Origin: CAWUKT01 sp963923035
GTDB lineage: Bacteria; Bacteroidota; Bacteroidia; J057; JADKCL01
Direction: 5' to 3'
DNA: 64,000 nt
Assembly: GCA_963923035.1 (NCBI GenBank)
Contig: CAWUKT010000024.1
Location: 1 to 64,000, forward strand
Position 1 is the first letter of the stretch, and the number at the start of each line of letters is the position of its first letter. Shown here piece by piece: positions 42,826 to 50,905 of this stretch. The notes under the pieces are model-generated. The model worked only from the letters and a program-made list of their open reading frames with translations. It ran no database searches and had not been told where the DNA came from. The position numbers and the translations under genes were made by a program.

Positions 42826-44126
42826 ATTACTATTCCATCATCATCGCTGGTTCGCTGATCGTGATCGTTTCGTTCCTGTTCAGCGGGTTTGCCCGGCGCA
42901 CCAATATCCCGTCGGTCCTGATGCTGATTGGATTGGGGATCGGGATCAAGGCTGTCATGGATGCGTATGACTATGAATTGGGATTTGATTTCCAATCGGT
43001 CCTGCCCCTGCTGGGGACCGTGGGACTGATCATGATCGTCCTGGAGGCGGCTCTGGAGCTGGAATTGCGAAGGGACAAGCTCATGGCGATTGGAAAGGCC
43101 CTGGTGATTGCCTTGATCGGATTGTTGGGGGGAACCTGGTTGGCGGCGATGATTCTGGAATGGCAAATCGAAGGCATGGATACCCTGCACGCCTGGTTGT
43201 ACGCTACGCCGCTGTCGATCCTGTCGTCCGCGATTGTGATTCCGAGTGTGGGGGGATTGTCGAGCAAGAAAAAAGAGTTCCACATCTACGAGAGTACCTT
43301 CAGCGATATTCTGGGGATCATGCAGTTCACCTTCCTCGAAGGGATGCTGGAAAAAGGCGCCGTGGAAGGAGCCACGGACTTTACCATCAGCTTCTTCCTG
43401 ACCATTGGATTTGCCATCGCGGCCAGTTACGCCCTGATTTTTATTTTCCAGAACATCAAAACGAGTGTCAAGCTCTTCCTGCTCATTTCTATCCTATTGC
43501 TCCTCTACGCACTCGGCAACAAGATGCACCTGAGTTCGCTCCTCATCATCCTCTTCTTCGGTCTGACCATCGCGAATATGCGGGTCTTCTTCCGGGGCAG
43601 ACTGGGGAAATGGCTTAATTTTGATCGGGCCCATACGATCTATGAGGGGCTTCACGTCGTCACGGGCGAGACCGCCTTCATTGTCCGGACCTTCTTCTTC
43701 GTCGTATTTGGCATTACCATTGTCCTCTCCCACCTCCTGTTCCTTGATGTGGCGATCATTAGTGGCCTCATTTTGCTTTCCATTTATGGCTTCCGTTTCC
43801 TGACCCTCTACCTCTTCCTGGGCCGGGATATCATGCCGCAATGGCTCACCGCGCCGAGGGGGTTGATCACGATTCTGCTGTTCTACAAAATTCCCAAGGA
43901 GCACATGGTCGATACATTTGAACCCGGTATCCTCATCTTCATCATCATTACGACCGGCTTGATCATGACCTTTGCCCTGATCTACGACCGCCAACGCTCC
44001 GGCAAGGCGATTGGGAAGGCGATGGAAAATGTCGTGGGGTACGGGCGCTGGAAAGTGCCAACAGTGGAGGGAGTCGCGGAAGAAGGGAAGGAAAATGGAG
44101 CCGAAGCCCCTAAGGAAGGGCATTAG
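42813..44126 (+). CDS. CPA-family cation:proton antiporter
   Basis: A 437-aa integral membrane protein with about 12 helices. N-terminal IPSVLMLIGLGIG and LGTVGLIMIVLEAALELEL fit the NhaP/CPA1-CPA2 fold. The central helix has PLSILSSAIVIPSVGGLS, where CPA members have the ion-binding Asp pair; here the usual Asp is replaced by a Ser/Ala-rich sequence, so coupling may be unusual. The soluble C-terminus (about 400-437) is short and acidic. ATG 42813 is preferred over 42771. It is the third gene of the ATPase/MscS-like operon and meets the esterase gene tail to tail with four bases shared. Confidence 0.82.
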   Translation: MENIDYYSIIIAGSLIVIVSFLFSGFARRTNIPSVLMLIGLGIGIKAVMDAYDYELGFDFQSVLPLLGTVGLIMIVLEAALELELRRDKLMAIGKALVIALIGLLGGTWLAAMILEWQIEGMDTLHAWLYATPLSILSSAIVIPSVGGLSSKKKEFHIYESTFSDILGIMQFTFLEGMLEKGAVEGATDFTISFFLTIGFAIAASYALIFIFQNIKTSVKLFLLISILLLLYALGNKMHLSSLLIILFFGLTIANMRVFFRGRLGKWLNFDRAHTIYEGLHVVTGETAFIVRTFFFVVFGITIVLSHLLFLDVAIISGLILLSIYGFRFLTLYLFLGRDIMPQWLTAPRGLITILLFYKIPKEHMVDTFEPGILIFIIITTGLIMTFALIYDRQRSGKAIGKAMENVVGYGRWKVPTVEGVAEEGKENGAEAPKEGH

Positions 44127-44944
44127 AGCTCGTAAGCCGCGGCTTGGGAATAGGATTCGTAGATGAATTCCAGGCCGGCCCGCACGCCAGGACGGACCAC
44201 TGAGAAATGGGTCTCTCCCTTGAGGACTTCCTCCCGAAAATTCAATCCTTTCATGTCCCGCAGCTCCAATCGCCGGGAAAAAGCCTTCATGCTGTCCAGG
44301 ACCATGTTCAGCTTCTCAAATGAGCCCGCTACCTGGTACAAGGTTCCTGTCGGACTGCCGTATTTCCATTTCAATTGGAGTGCCAATTCAATGATCTCCC
44401 GGGAATGGATCCACGCCCCGGGACTCAGCGCCAGGTAACGCGAGAAGGGCCGCCGCTCCTGGAACATGCTGTATAGCACAAACAGTCCCCCGAAGGAATG
44501 GCCGGCCAGGGTCCATTCCTCGATCACATCAAATTGATTTCGCACCATCGGCATCACTTCCTCCAGGATACACTGGTGGAAACGAAATGCGCCGGACGGC
44601 TTGCGGCCTTCCTTGAAAAGACTTTCGTACTTCGCGAGCACAAAATCCCGGTTGCGGCGGATCAGCGGCCGCTTGGGATGGGCAATCCCCACCAACAAAG
44701 TTGGCGGCATCAATCCTGCTTGCATGAGTTGCTGGGCTTCCGCGTACAGCGGACGCGCGGTCGGCAGGTTCCCGTCGAGGTAAATCAATACCGGCAAGGG
44801 GCCGGAGATGCCCTTGGGATAATCCACCCGGAGCTCATACGTATAATCGGTGAACCGCGACTCCAAGGGCAAAAACTGACGTTTTCCCAGGGGAGAGTGG
44901 GGCCAAATTTTCTCGATGATGTTCCGTTTTCGGGTGGAAGGCAT
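44123..44944 (-). CDS. Alpha/beta-hydrolase of the putative esterase (Esterase_D/IroE-like) family
   Basis: A 273-aa protein without a signal peptide. The nucleophile is S150 in LAGHSFGGLFVLY. The oxyanion region is PVLIYLDGNLPTA. A probable catalytic His lies in KGETHFSVV near the C-terminus. The family includes siderophore esterases and S-formylglutathione hydrolase-like proteins; the substrate is unknown. The stop overlaps that of the convergent antiporter gene by four bases. Confidence 0.88.
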   Translation of the reverse strand: MPSTRKRNIIEKIWPHSPLGKRQFLPLESRFTDYTYELRVDYPKGISGPLPVLIYLDGNLPTARPLYAEAQQLMQAGLMPPTLLVGIAHPKRPLIRRNRDFVLAKYESLFKEGRKPSGAFRFHQCILEEVMPMVRNQFDVIEEWTLAGHSFGGLFVLYSMFQERRPFSRYLALSPGAWIHSREIIELALQLKWKYGSPTGTLYQVAGSFEKLNMVLDSMKAFSRRLELRDMKGLNFREEVLKGETHFSVVRPGVRAGLEFIYESYSQAAAYEL

Positions 44945-44976
44945 GGAAAATAAAGCCCGGAACGGGGAAGATTGTT

Positions 44977-46236
44977 TTACTCAATTACAATCCGTTGGGC
45001 GGCCCGGCCCAGGGAATGCTCGATCCGTAGCAAGTAGGTGCCGGCGGCCAAGCCGTCCAGCCCCAGCACGTAGTGGCTCCCGGACCAGGAAAAGGTCCGC
45101 AGCACGCGCCCTTGCAGGTCCAGCAATTCGCCCCGCGTCGCTTCCAGCGATGCGGCAACGCGCAGCTCCGTCCGGTCGCGGGCGGGATTGGGATGGACCG
45201 AAAAATCGATGGAGGGGCCGGGATCGGAAACGCCCGTGGCCAGGAATGGCGACAGGCGGGCAATCAGGCCATTTTTTCCGACCACCCAACCGCTCGAATC
45301 GCTCACCAATTCGGTGGCCAGAATCACCTGGTTCAGGAAGACCTCCGTAGCCGGAGAATATTCATTGAGCATCGTGATGCCATTGATGGTGGCCCCACCG
45401 GTATGGGTCAGGCCACCCAACAGGCAAGCGCCATCGATGCAAGCCAAATCGCCCCATTCAGGATAGAAAAAGGTGGCTCCCCAGGCCGAATCGACTACCC
45501 AGCTTTGTCCACCATCAAAGGAGTAGAACTGGGGCAGGAACAGGTCCTGGTCCAGAGCGACACCAAAGGTATCGTTTTGGAAGGCGACCGCCTCGAAATC
45601 ACGGGAAGTATCGGGAGGCGTGACCACATTCCAGGATTCGCCACTGTCCGTGGTCCGCAGGATCAAGCCACCGTCGCCCATCGCGACGGCCACGCCGGGA
45701 GACACGCGGGCGATGTCGTCGATACTGTCCCCAAACTGGAATTGGGGGAAGTCCGTCAGCAGGTCCATGTAGGCCGTGGTATCCTGCACAAAGGGGTCGT
45801 AGGTGAAGATGGCCTGGGTGCCGAAACAGCCATCGTAGCTGAGGTAGAACAGGCCGTTGCCGGCCGCTTCGACCTGGTCCCAGTAGCACAGGCCATTTCC
45901 TGGTTCCACCTGGAACCAGGTGGCCCCTCCATCGTGGGTCAGGAGCCCAAATCGGAAATCGCTCAGGATCATTCCGGTATCGGGGTGGCTGAAGTCGATA
46001 CTGACGTAGTTCCCGATGAGGCTCGTCGGAACGGGGTCCCATTGGTTGCCACCGTCGGTGGTGTGGAGGAGCGTGGCGCTGTCACCGACCACCCAACCTT
46101 CCTGGGGGGACGTGAAGCAGACATCGTTGAGGTCACTGATCGTTCCGGAGTTTTGGAGGGTCCAGAAAGAGGAGGACTGGGCAGTGAGGAGATTCGCAAA
46201 TAAGAGCAGAGCAGCAGCAGATAGAAGACGTTGCAT
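44977..46236 (-). CDS. YCF48/BNR-repeat protein with T9SS sorting domain
   Basis: An exported protein of 419 aa from the ATG at 46236 (signal peptide MQRLLSAAALLLFANLLTAQ). Repeats of the YCF48/sialidase-like propeller are visible: CFTSPQEGWVVGDSATLLHTTDGG, LLTHDGGATWF, LILRTTDSGESWNVV and FDGGQSWVV. The last 80 residues (SVHPNPARDRTELRV...GTYLLRIEHSLGRAAQRIVIE) are a type A T9SS sorting domain. It is therefore a surface or secreted propeller of unknown function. Confidence 0.88.
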   Translation of the reverse strand: MQRLLSAAALLLFANLLTAQSSSFWTLQNSGTISDLNDVCFTSPQEGWVVGDSATLLHTTDGGNQWDPVPTSLIGNYVSIDFSHPDTGMILSDFRFGLLTHDGGATWFQVEPGNGLCYWDQVEAAGNGLFYLSYDGCFGTQAIFTYDPFVQDTTAYMDLLTDFPQFQFGDSIDDIARVSPGVAVAMGDGGLILRTTDSGESWNVVTPPDTSRDFEAVAFQNDTFGVALDQDLFLPQFYSFDGGQSWVVDSAWGATFFYPEWGDLACIDGACLLGGLTHTGGATINGITMLNEYSPATEVFLNQVILATELVSDSSGWVVGKNGLIARLSPFLATGVSDPGPSIDFSVHPNPARDRTELRVAASLEATRGELLDLQGRVLRTFSWSGSHYVLGLDGLAAGTYLLRIEHSLGRAAQRIVIE

Positions 46237-46294
46237 TGACAGTAAAATGCCGTTTTTCGGGGAGATAGACAATGGGAATCGTCGGGCAGCGGAC

Positions 46295-47254
46295 TCAGAG
46301 CTGCTTTAACCACCGATAAGTGTCCACCTGATCGGCAAAGTCCCACAAACCCGGGCATTGGGCTTGCCCGGGAAGAATGGCTTCTTCCATGCCCACCACA
46401 CACTGGATGCGATTTTCTTCCCCGGCCAATAGTTCCTGTTTCTTTTCCTCCGAATCCACCTCCACAATATTCAGCACGCCCACTGGAACCGAGACCAACT
46501 GCTCATTTCGTTCCCAAACCAGCCCATACCGCTCCAGCAAGGTTCCTCCCATTCCCCGAATCGCTCCTTCCCATTCGACCTGACGGTCCCACCCTTCTGT
46601 CATCCATTCCTTCGGAAAGGCTGCCAATGCTTCCTGCAACAAGGCGACATCGGCCCCGGCCCGCACCAACAGATTCGACACACTCCGACAGCCCATTCCG
46701 TGGTACAACAGAATGTCCCTTGCCATTCCCCGAGCCATTTCCCGATCTTCCTCTCCCGTCCAAATCCCTACCGAATACCGGTGCTGACGGACCAGTCTCG
46801 GTACGTTTTGGAAGTCATGCGCCAGATAGCGGGCGGTATTGTCGGAGCCCATAGCTACCAAAGCATCGATGTCCCCCGGTAAGCTCGCCACGACCTCGAT
46901 CTGCGCCCGATTGGCTTTGGACAGGGCATGGATCACCGCCTCGACCAGTACCTGGTCCCGGGAGGAGGGTTTCACCACCGCGTTGTGACCCGCCAGCCGC
47001 GTCATCACCAAATCATGGAGCCCCACCAAGGGTAAATTTCCCGCCATGATGATCCCGACCCGGAGCGGTTGCTTTACCGGTTCCAATTCGGGCAAAGGCT
47101 CCTGGAACCATTCGTCCAGCGCTTCCAAGGCAGTATGGATCAGTCCGGGAGTGAACCACGGATTGACGGTGCTGGCCCGTTCAAGGACCAGTTCGTCCTG
47201 GGCCACCTGGTGGATGGCCCGCTGGAAATCTTGGAGGATGGTGGAGGGAAGCAT
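46295..47254 (-). CDS. Short acyl-CoA reductase (LuxC family)
   Basis: A 319-aa NADPH-dependent fatty acyl reductase of the LuxC/aldehyde dehydrogenase superfamily, shorter than LuxC of luminous bacteria but of a length known in Bacteroidota. The nucleotide-binding part has VGIIMAGNLPLVGLHDL and VKPSSRDQ. The active-site Cys is C189 in HGMGCRSVSNLLV. It would reduce acyl-CoA to aldehyde; the pathway partner is not evident. It lies 32 nt after the polytopic membrane protein gene in the minus-strand block. Confidence 0.9.
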   Translation of the reverse strand: MLPSTILQDFQRAIHQVAQDELVLERASTVNPWFTPGLIHTALEALDEWFQEPLPELEPVKQPLRVGIIMAGNLPLVGLHDLVMTRLAGHNAVVKPSSRDQVLVEAVIHALSKANRAQIEVVASLPGDIDALVAMGSDNTARYLAHDFQNVPRLVRQHRYSVGIWTGEEDREMARGMARDILLYHGMGCRSVSNLLVRAGADVALLQEALAAFPKEWMTEGWDRQVEWEGAIRGMGGTLLERYGLVWERNEQLVSVPVGVLNIVEVDSEEKKQELLAGEENRIQCVVGMEEAILPGQAQCPGLWDFADQVDTYRWLKQL

Positions 47255-47286
47255 GCGGCAAAACTAGCGATTTCACATCAACTGCT

Positions 47287-48489
47287 TCAGGCCCCGCTTT
47301 GGGCGGGTCGGCGAGAGATGCGCTTGCCGATTTCTTGTCCGATGCCGATGAAGCTCTGGTGGTTGAGCGGGAACTCCAGTACCACATGGGCGAAGCTCAG
47401 CAAAAAGAGCCACTGGAACCCAATCGTGTAGTTGTAGAGGTACAACGCGATGGATCCAACCCAGAGCGCAATGACCCCCACAAACCGCAGTTTGGGGACC
47501 TTGTGCCAACGGATCACGGACGTTTTGGAGAACCAGTTGAGGTAGTGGTAGGTATAGGCAAACGCGATGAAGCGCGCGAACAAAATGCTCGTAGAATAGC
47601 TGTACACAAATTCGGGATCGTTTGCCCCAATCTCCGAAATCGCCGGCCAATCCAACCCGCCAAAGTGCCGCATCAGGTACATGGACAAGGTCTCAAATCC
47701 CCCCTGGTAGTTCTCCCGCGCCCATTCCCCAGCGGAATAGTAGCCGGCATTGGGGAGGATGAAGAAGCACGCAGCGGCACAGAAAATGAAGAAGGCAAAG
47801 GAGGCATATCCGCTTTTGCTGTTCCGCTTCAGCGCCCCAAACAGGATAAAAGCTCCGGTAAAGACGTAGACGTGGATGAGGGTCGGCAGGTAAACGGCAA
47901 AAATGGACAGGTACAGGCTGCTGCTCCGGTCATCCATACGCTTCAAGTAGGAATTCCATTCCGTTTGGGTGAGGCCTCCATCGCTTTCGATGGCCGCATC
48001 GATGTTGTAAGGCTCCGGGGCATGGAAGAACCACGCAGCCAGCAACAGCAATACCGTTCCCCCGAGTCGCACCCGCCAATCCTTGCTCAGGATAAACAGC
48101 AATGCGAGCCCGAATGCCAGGAACGTCATGTCGTAACTGTACCTCTCCAGAAAGGTCAGGATGGTTTCCAGGCCGTTTTCCTTGAGATTGGCCGTGGTCT
48201 CTGCTCCCAAAACCATCGTGCCGGATCCCAACACGAACAACAACGTGAAGACGAGCAGCGGGATATAGTCAAACTTACCCGGAGAAAAGTACTTGCGGTC
48301 GTGGAGCCAGGAAATCTCGGTGAGGTAATGGAGGGGCCCCAAGATGGCGTAGGAAAACAGGAAGACCTCAAATGGCAGGATGAATGCCGCCAGGAGCGAG
48401 ATCGCCATGAGTCCAATGTTGAGGTAGTTGACCTGAGCCGTATTCAATTGTAAATGGGTTGATTGTAGCCTGAAATCAGGTGTAAACAT
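47287..48489 (-). CDS. Polytopic membrane protein with conserved-looking His motifs, unrecognised
   Basis: About 400 aa with at least nine hydrophobic helices. His-containing segments sit at helix ends: GPLHYLTEISWLHDRKYF (about 45-62), AYTYHYLNWFSKTSVIRWHKV, and SFAHVVLEFPLNHQSFIGI near the C-terminus. Such spaced His residues in a membrane protein suggest a diiron or similar metal site, but I cannot assign a family. I start at ATG 48489. An ATG at 48567 overlaps the stop of the upstream gene (ATGA) and would add 26 Pro/Arg-containing residues; it remains possible. Confidence 0.72.
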   Translation of the reverse strand: MFTPDFRLQSTHLQLNTAQVNYLNIGLMAISLLAAFILPFEVFLFSYAILGPLHYLTEISWLHDRKYFSPGKFDYIPLLVFTLLFVLGSGTMVLGAETTANLKENGLETILTFLERYSYDMTFLAFGLALLFILSKDWRVRLGGTVLLLLAAWFFHAPEPYNIDAAIESDGGLTQTEWNSYLKRMDDRSSSLYLSIFAVYLPTLIHVYVFTGAFILFGALKRNSKSGYASFAFFIFCAAACFFILPNAGYYSAGEWARENYQGGFETLSMYLMRHFGGLDWPAISEIGANDPEFVYSYSTSILFARFIAFAYTYHYLNWFSKTSVIRWHKVPKLRFVGVIALWVGSIALYLYNYTIGFQWLFLLSFAHVVLEFPLNHQSFIGIGQEIGKRISRRPAQSGA

Positions 48490-48563
48490 ACCATTTTTGC
48501 CGTATTCGGACAAGCCATAAGGGACCGGGTTGGCAGGATGGGGAACAGCTTCGCGGGCTCGGC

Positions 48564-49637
48564 TCAAGGATTTTTTTGGAGCCAGCTCCGGGGCGGAACC
48601 AGAAAAAGTCCAAACCGAAAGAAGAGCGAACGGGAAAGGTGGTTGGAAATAACGAGGTTATCATTCGTCCCGATGGGAACATTTCGGTCAAAATAGGCGT
48701 CTGAATCCGACACGTCAAAATTGACATTGAACCTCATTCCGCCGCTGCCATAGACCCAAATGAAATCGTAGACTTCCCGCTCGTAGGTGAAAAAGGACTT
48801 GAAATCAGCCTTCTCCAAAAACAACGATTCCTGGGAGATTCCTTCCAGGTTGATATTGTAGTTGTCGCCCTCCAATTGGTTCTGGAAATAGAAGGTGTTG
48901 CGGTCGTTGGGTTGGAACAGCACCTTGACAGAAACGGGCAGAACCAACTCCAGGCCCCATTTTTCATTGTATTTCTGGTTGTAGAAAAGGAGCGGGTAAA
49001 TGCTGGCCCGCCCAAAGGTATTGCTGTAACTGAGTCCTACCCCCCAAGCCTTGTAGCGATGTATTTTGAACCCTAACAAGCCGGCAATGGTGGATTTCTG
49101 GTGGGATCCGAGCTGGTCCCCGTCGAAGTCTCCATTCAGGCGAAAGGTCCCGCGAAAGGCCAGGTATTTGTTTCCCACGAAGGAATTGATGGAGTACAAG
49201 GCAATCCCGCCGCTGATCAGGGACTTGTCTTGGAGGCTTTGGTGAAACGCATTGGACAGCGTTTCCGGATTCTGAAAGGCAAATTCTTGCTGGGCGTAGC
49301 TCAAACCGACCAAAAACTTGAAGTGCTCCCGGTTGGCGAGGGGAAGCCGAATCTTGGCGCCTACCACCTTGGTCCTGCGGATCGTGCGCTCAAAGGTGGA
49401 GTCTCCATCTTCGAAACTGGTTTGGATCCGATAGCTGGGGACCCGCTCCTGAAAGACCTCCAAGCCCTTGGAGCGGGGCATTCCCTCAATTCCGGGAATG
49501 GCAAACCCATTGGGTCCGCAGACGCCCAGGTTTCGGAGCGAATCGATGTTGTATTGGGCTGGGGCTTGAAAAGTCGCCAATACCAGCAAGACCAAGGCGA
49601 TCGGGCAATTCCAGGGACTGTTTTTCAGAAGCCTCAA
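48564..49637 (-). CDS. DUF6268-like outer-membrane beta-barrel protein
   Basis: A 357-aa protein with a signal peptide (1-28, ending APAQ). The mature part has alternating polar/hydrophobic strands throughout (FKFLVGLSYAQQEFAF, LAFRGTFRLNGDF, WGVGLSYSNTFGRASIYPLLFYNQ), as in small outer-membrane barrels. It resembles the DUF6268 group by overall pattern. The last residues (FGLFLVPP) could contain the terminal strand. It is nine nt from the HD-PycTM gene upstream, in the same operon. Confidence 0.75.
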   Translation of the reverse strand: MRLLKNSPWNCPIALVLLVLATFQAPAQYNIDSLRNLGVCGPNGFAIPGIEGMPRSKGLEVFQERVPSYRIQTSFEDGDSTFERTIRRTKVVGAKIRLPLANREHFKFLVGLSYAQQEFAFQNPETLSNAFHQSLQDKSLISGGIALYSINSFVGNKYLAFRGTFRLNGDFDGDQLGSHQKSTIAGLLGFKIHRYKAWGVGLSYSNTFGRASIYPLLFYNQKYNEKWGLELVLPVSVKVLFQPNDRNTFYFQNQLEGDNYNINLEGISQESLFLEKADFKSFFTYEREVYDFIWVYGSGGMRFNVNFDVSDSDAYFDRNVPIGTNDNLVISNHLSRSLFFRFGLFLVPPRSWLQKNP

Positions 49638-49646
49638 ATTAATTTT

Positions 49647-50894
49647 TCAGGAGATCGAAGGAACGTTGATGACGAAGAGGGCAATCGAAGCCACCAATCC
49701 GATCACAAACAGGTAGTAGCTGTACCGGAGCAGGAGGTATTTCTTGTGCAGCACCTTCCCGAGGAAATAGAGGTCCCGGGTGAGGCTTTTGTACAGGTAA
49801 TCCCGGTCCTGCATCAGCTCGTCCATGGCCCATTCGTAGTCTTCCAGCGACATCCGGTGGAAATTCCCGAAGAAGATCAGGTTGCCTTTCTTGGCGGTGA
49901 CTTCTTCCCGGCTCATCAAACCGTGGGTGGTATTGGGGATGGTGGAAAGGATGGACATGATGATGGTCAGGATGGAAAAGACGAGCAGCACCAAGCCGGG
50001 ATAGATGAGGAACGGATTGGTGTCCATCTTGGGGAACATCGTGGACAGCACGATGGAAATGATGATCGCATTGACGCTGATCAGCGTATTGGCCTTGTTG
50101 TCGGCGATCCGGCTCAGGTTCACATGGTTGCGAAGGGAAACCCGGAACATCGTTTCGATGCCCCGTTCCGGAATCTTGTCCTTGGCCTCCTTGCGCCCCT
50201 TCTTCTTCGATTTTTTCTTCCCTTCTTTCCCCAGCTTTTCCACTTCATTCTCCAGGTTCATTTCTTCCATGACAGCCTCCGATTCATGCCCGGCCTCATA
50301 TTCCTGCTGCAAGCGTTCAAGGTTTTTCGCCTTCTGCGCGGAGTAGTGGGTCTGGCAGTATTTGGTGTGAAATTTGATTTTTTGCAGGAAATCGATGGAC
50401 ATCTTCCGCCATTTGCGGAGATCAAACGCATCCCCGGCATCGGCACTGATTTCCTTCGTCAGGCCTTCGTAAGAGCTTTCAAAGTAATCTTCCCGGCCCA
50501 AATGCGAGAGGTCGGCGTCCTTGATGATCTTTTCCAACAAGGTCTGGGGGTTGTGTCCCATCTGGGTGGCCATGATAATCTGCTCCACCAGCGGAAGTTT
50601 TTCCTGCGGATAATTTTCCTTGGAGAGAAATTCCTCGGCCATCGCATAGCTTTTGGCTTCATGGCCCTCCTTCCCGTAGACGTAGCCGACATCGTGGAAA
50701 ATGGCCGCCAGTTTGAGGCCCTGGACCGCATCCGGCGAAAGGGAGGGCTCGGATTGGGCAATTTCTACGGCCGCGTCGTACACCCCGATGGTGTGGGCCC
50801 AGTTATGGTAGAAGAGGGGCAAGTCTGACTTGGAGTCAAAAATACCTTTCACATAAGCTGCGCTCTTCTCTACAATTATGTCGTCAAATTTCAT
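49647..50894 (-). CDS. HD-domain protein fused to a PycTM membrane domain
   Basis: A 415-aa protein with two parts. Residues 1-200 are an HD hydrolase: H34 (YHNWAHT), H67-D68 (AAIFHDVGY) and a distal Asp in KDADLSH. After a Lys-rich linker (EGKKKSKKKGRKEAKDK, about 220-240), residues about 250-415 carry the pattern of the PycTM domain: NLSRIADNKANTLISVNAIIIS at the start of the first helix, then a second helix, a cytosolic stretch with FFGNFHRMSLEDYEW, and a last helix near the end. PycTM is the membrane effector of Pycsar anti-phage systems, where cyclic UMP/CMP triggers membrane damage. Here it is fused to HD, which may bind or degrade a nucleotide. Whether this is defence or ordinary signalling is open. 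Confidence 0.85.
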   Translation of the reverse strand: MKFDDIIVEKSAAYVKGIFDSKSDLPLFYHNWAHTIGVYDAAVEIAQSEPSLSPDAVQGLKLAAIFHDVGYVYGKEGHEAKSYAMAEEFLSKENYPQEKLPLVEQIIMATQMGHNPQTLLEKIIKDADLSHLGREDYFESSYEGLTKEISADAGDAFDLRKWRKMSIDFLQKIKFHTKYCQTHYSAQKAKNLERLQQEYEAGHESEAVMEEMNLENEVEKLGKEGKKKSKKKGRKEAKDKIPERGIETMFRVSLRNHVNLSRIADNKANTLISVNAIIISIVLSTMFPKMDTNPFLIYPGLVLLVFSILTIIMSILSTIPNTTHGLMSREEVTAKKGNLIFFGNFHRMSLEDYEWAMDELMQDRDYLYKSLTRDLYFLGKVLHKKYLLLRYSYYLFVIGLVASIALFVINVPSIS

Positions 50895-50905
50895 GCTTGA
50901 TCAAA

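Noticed and set aside
49101..50828. Plus-strand 575-codon frame
   Set aside because: It is antisense to the DUF6268-like and HD-PycTM genes; no domain can be seen in it.
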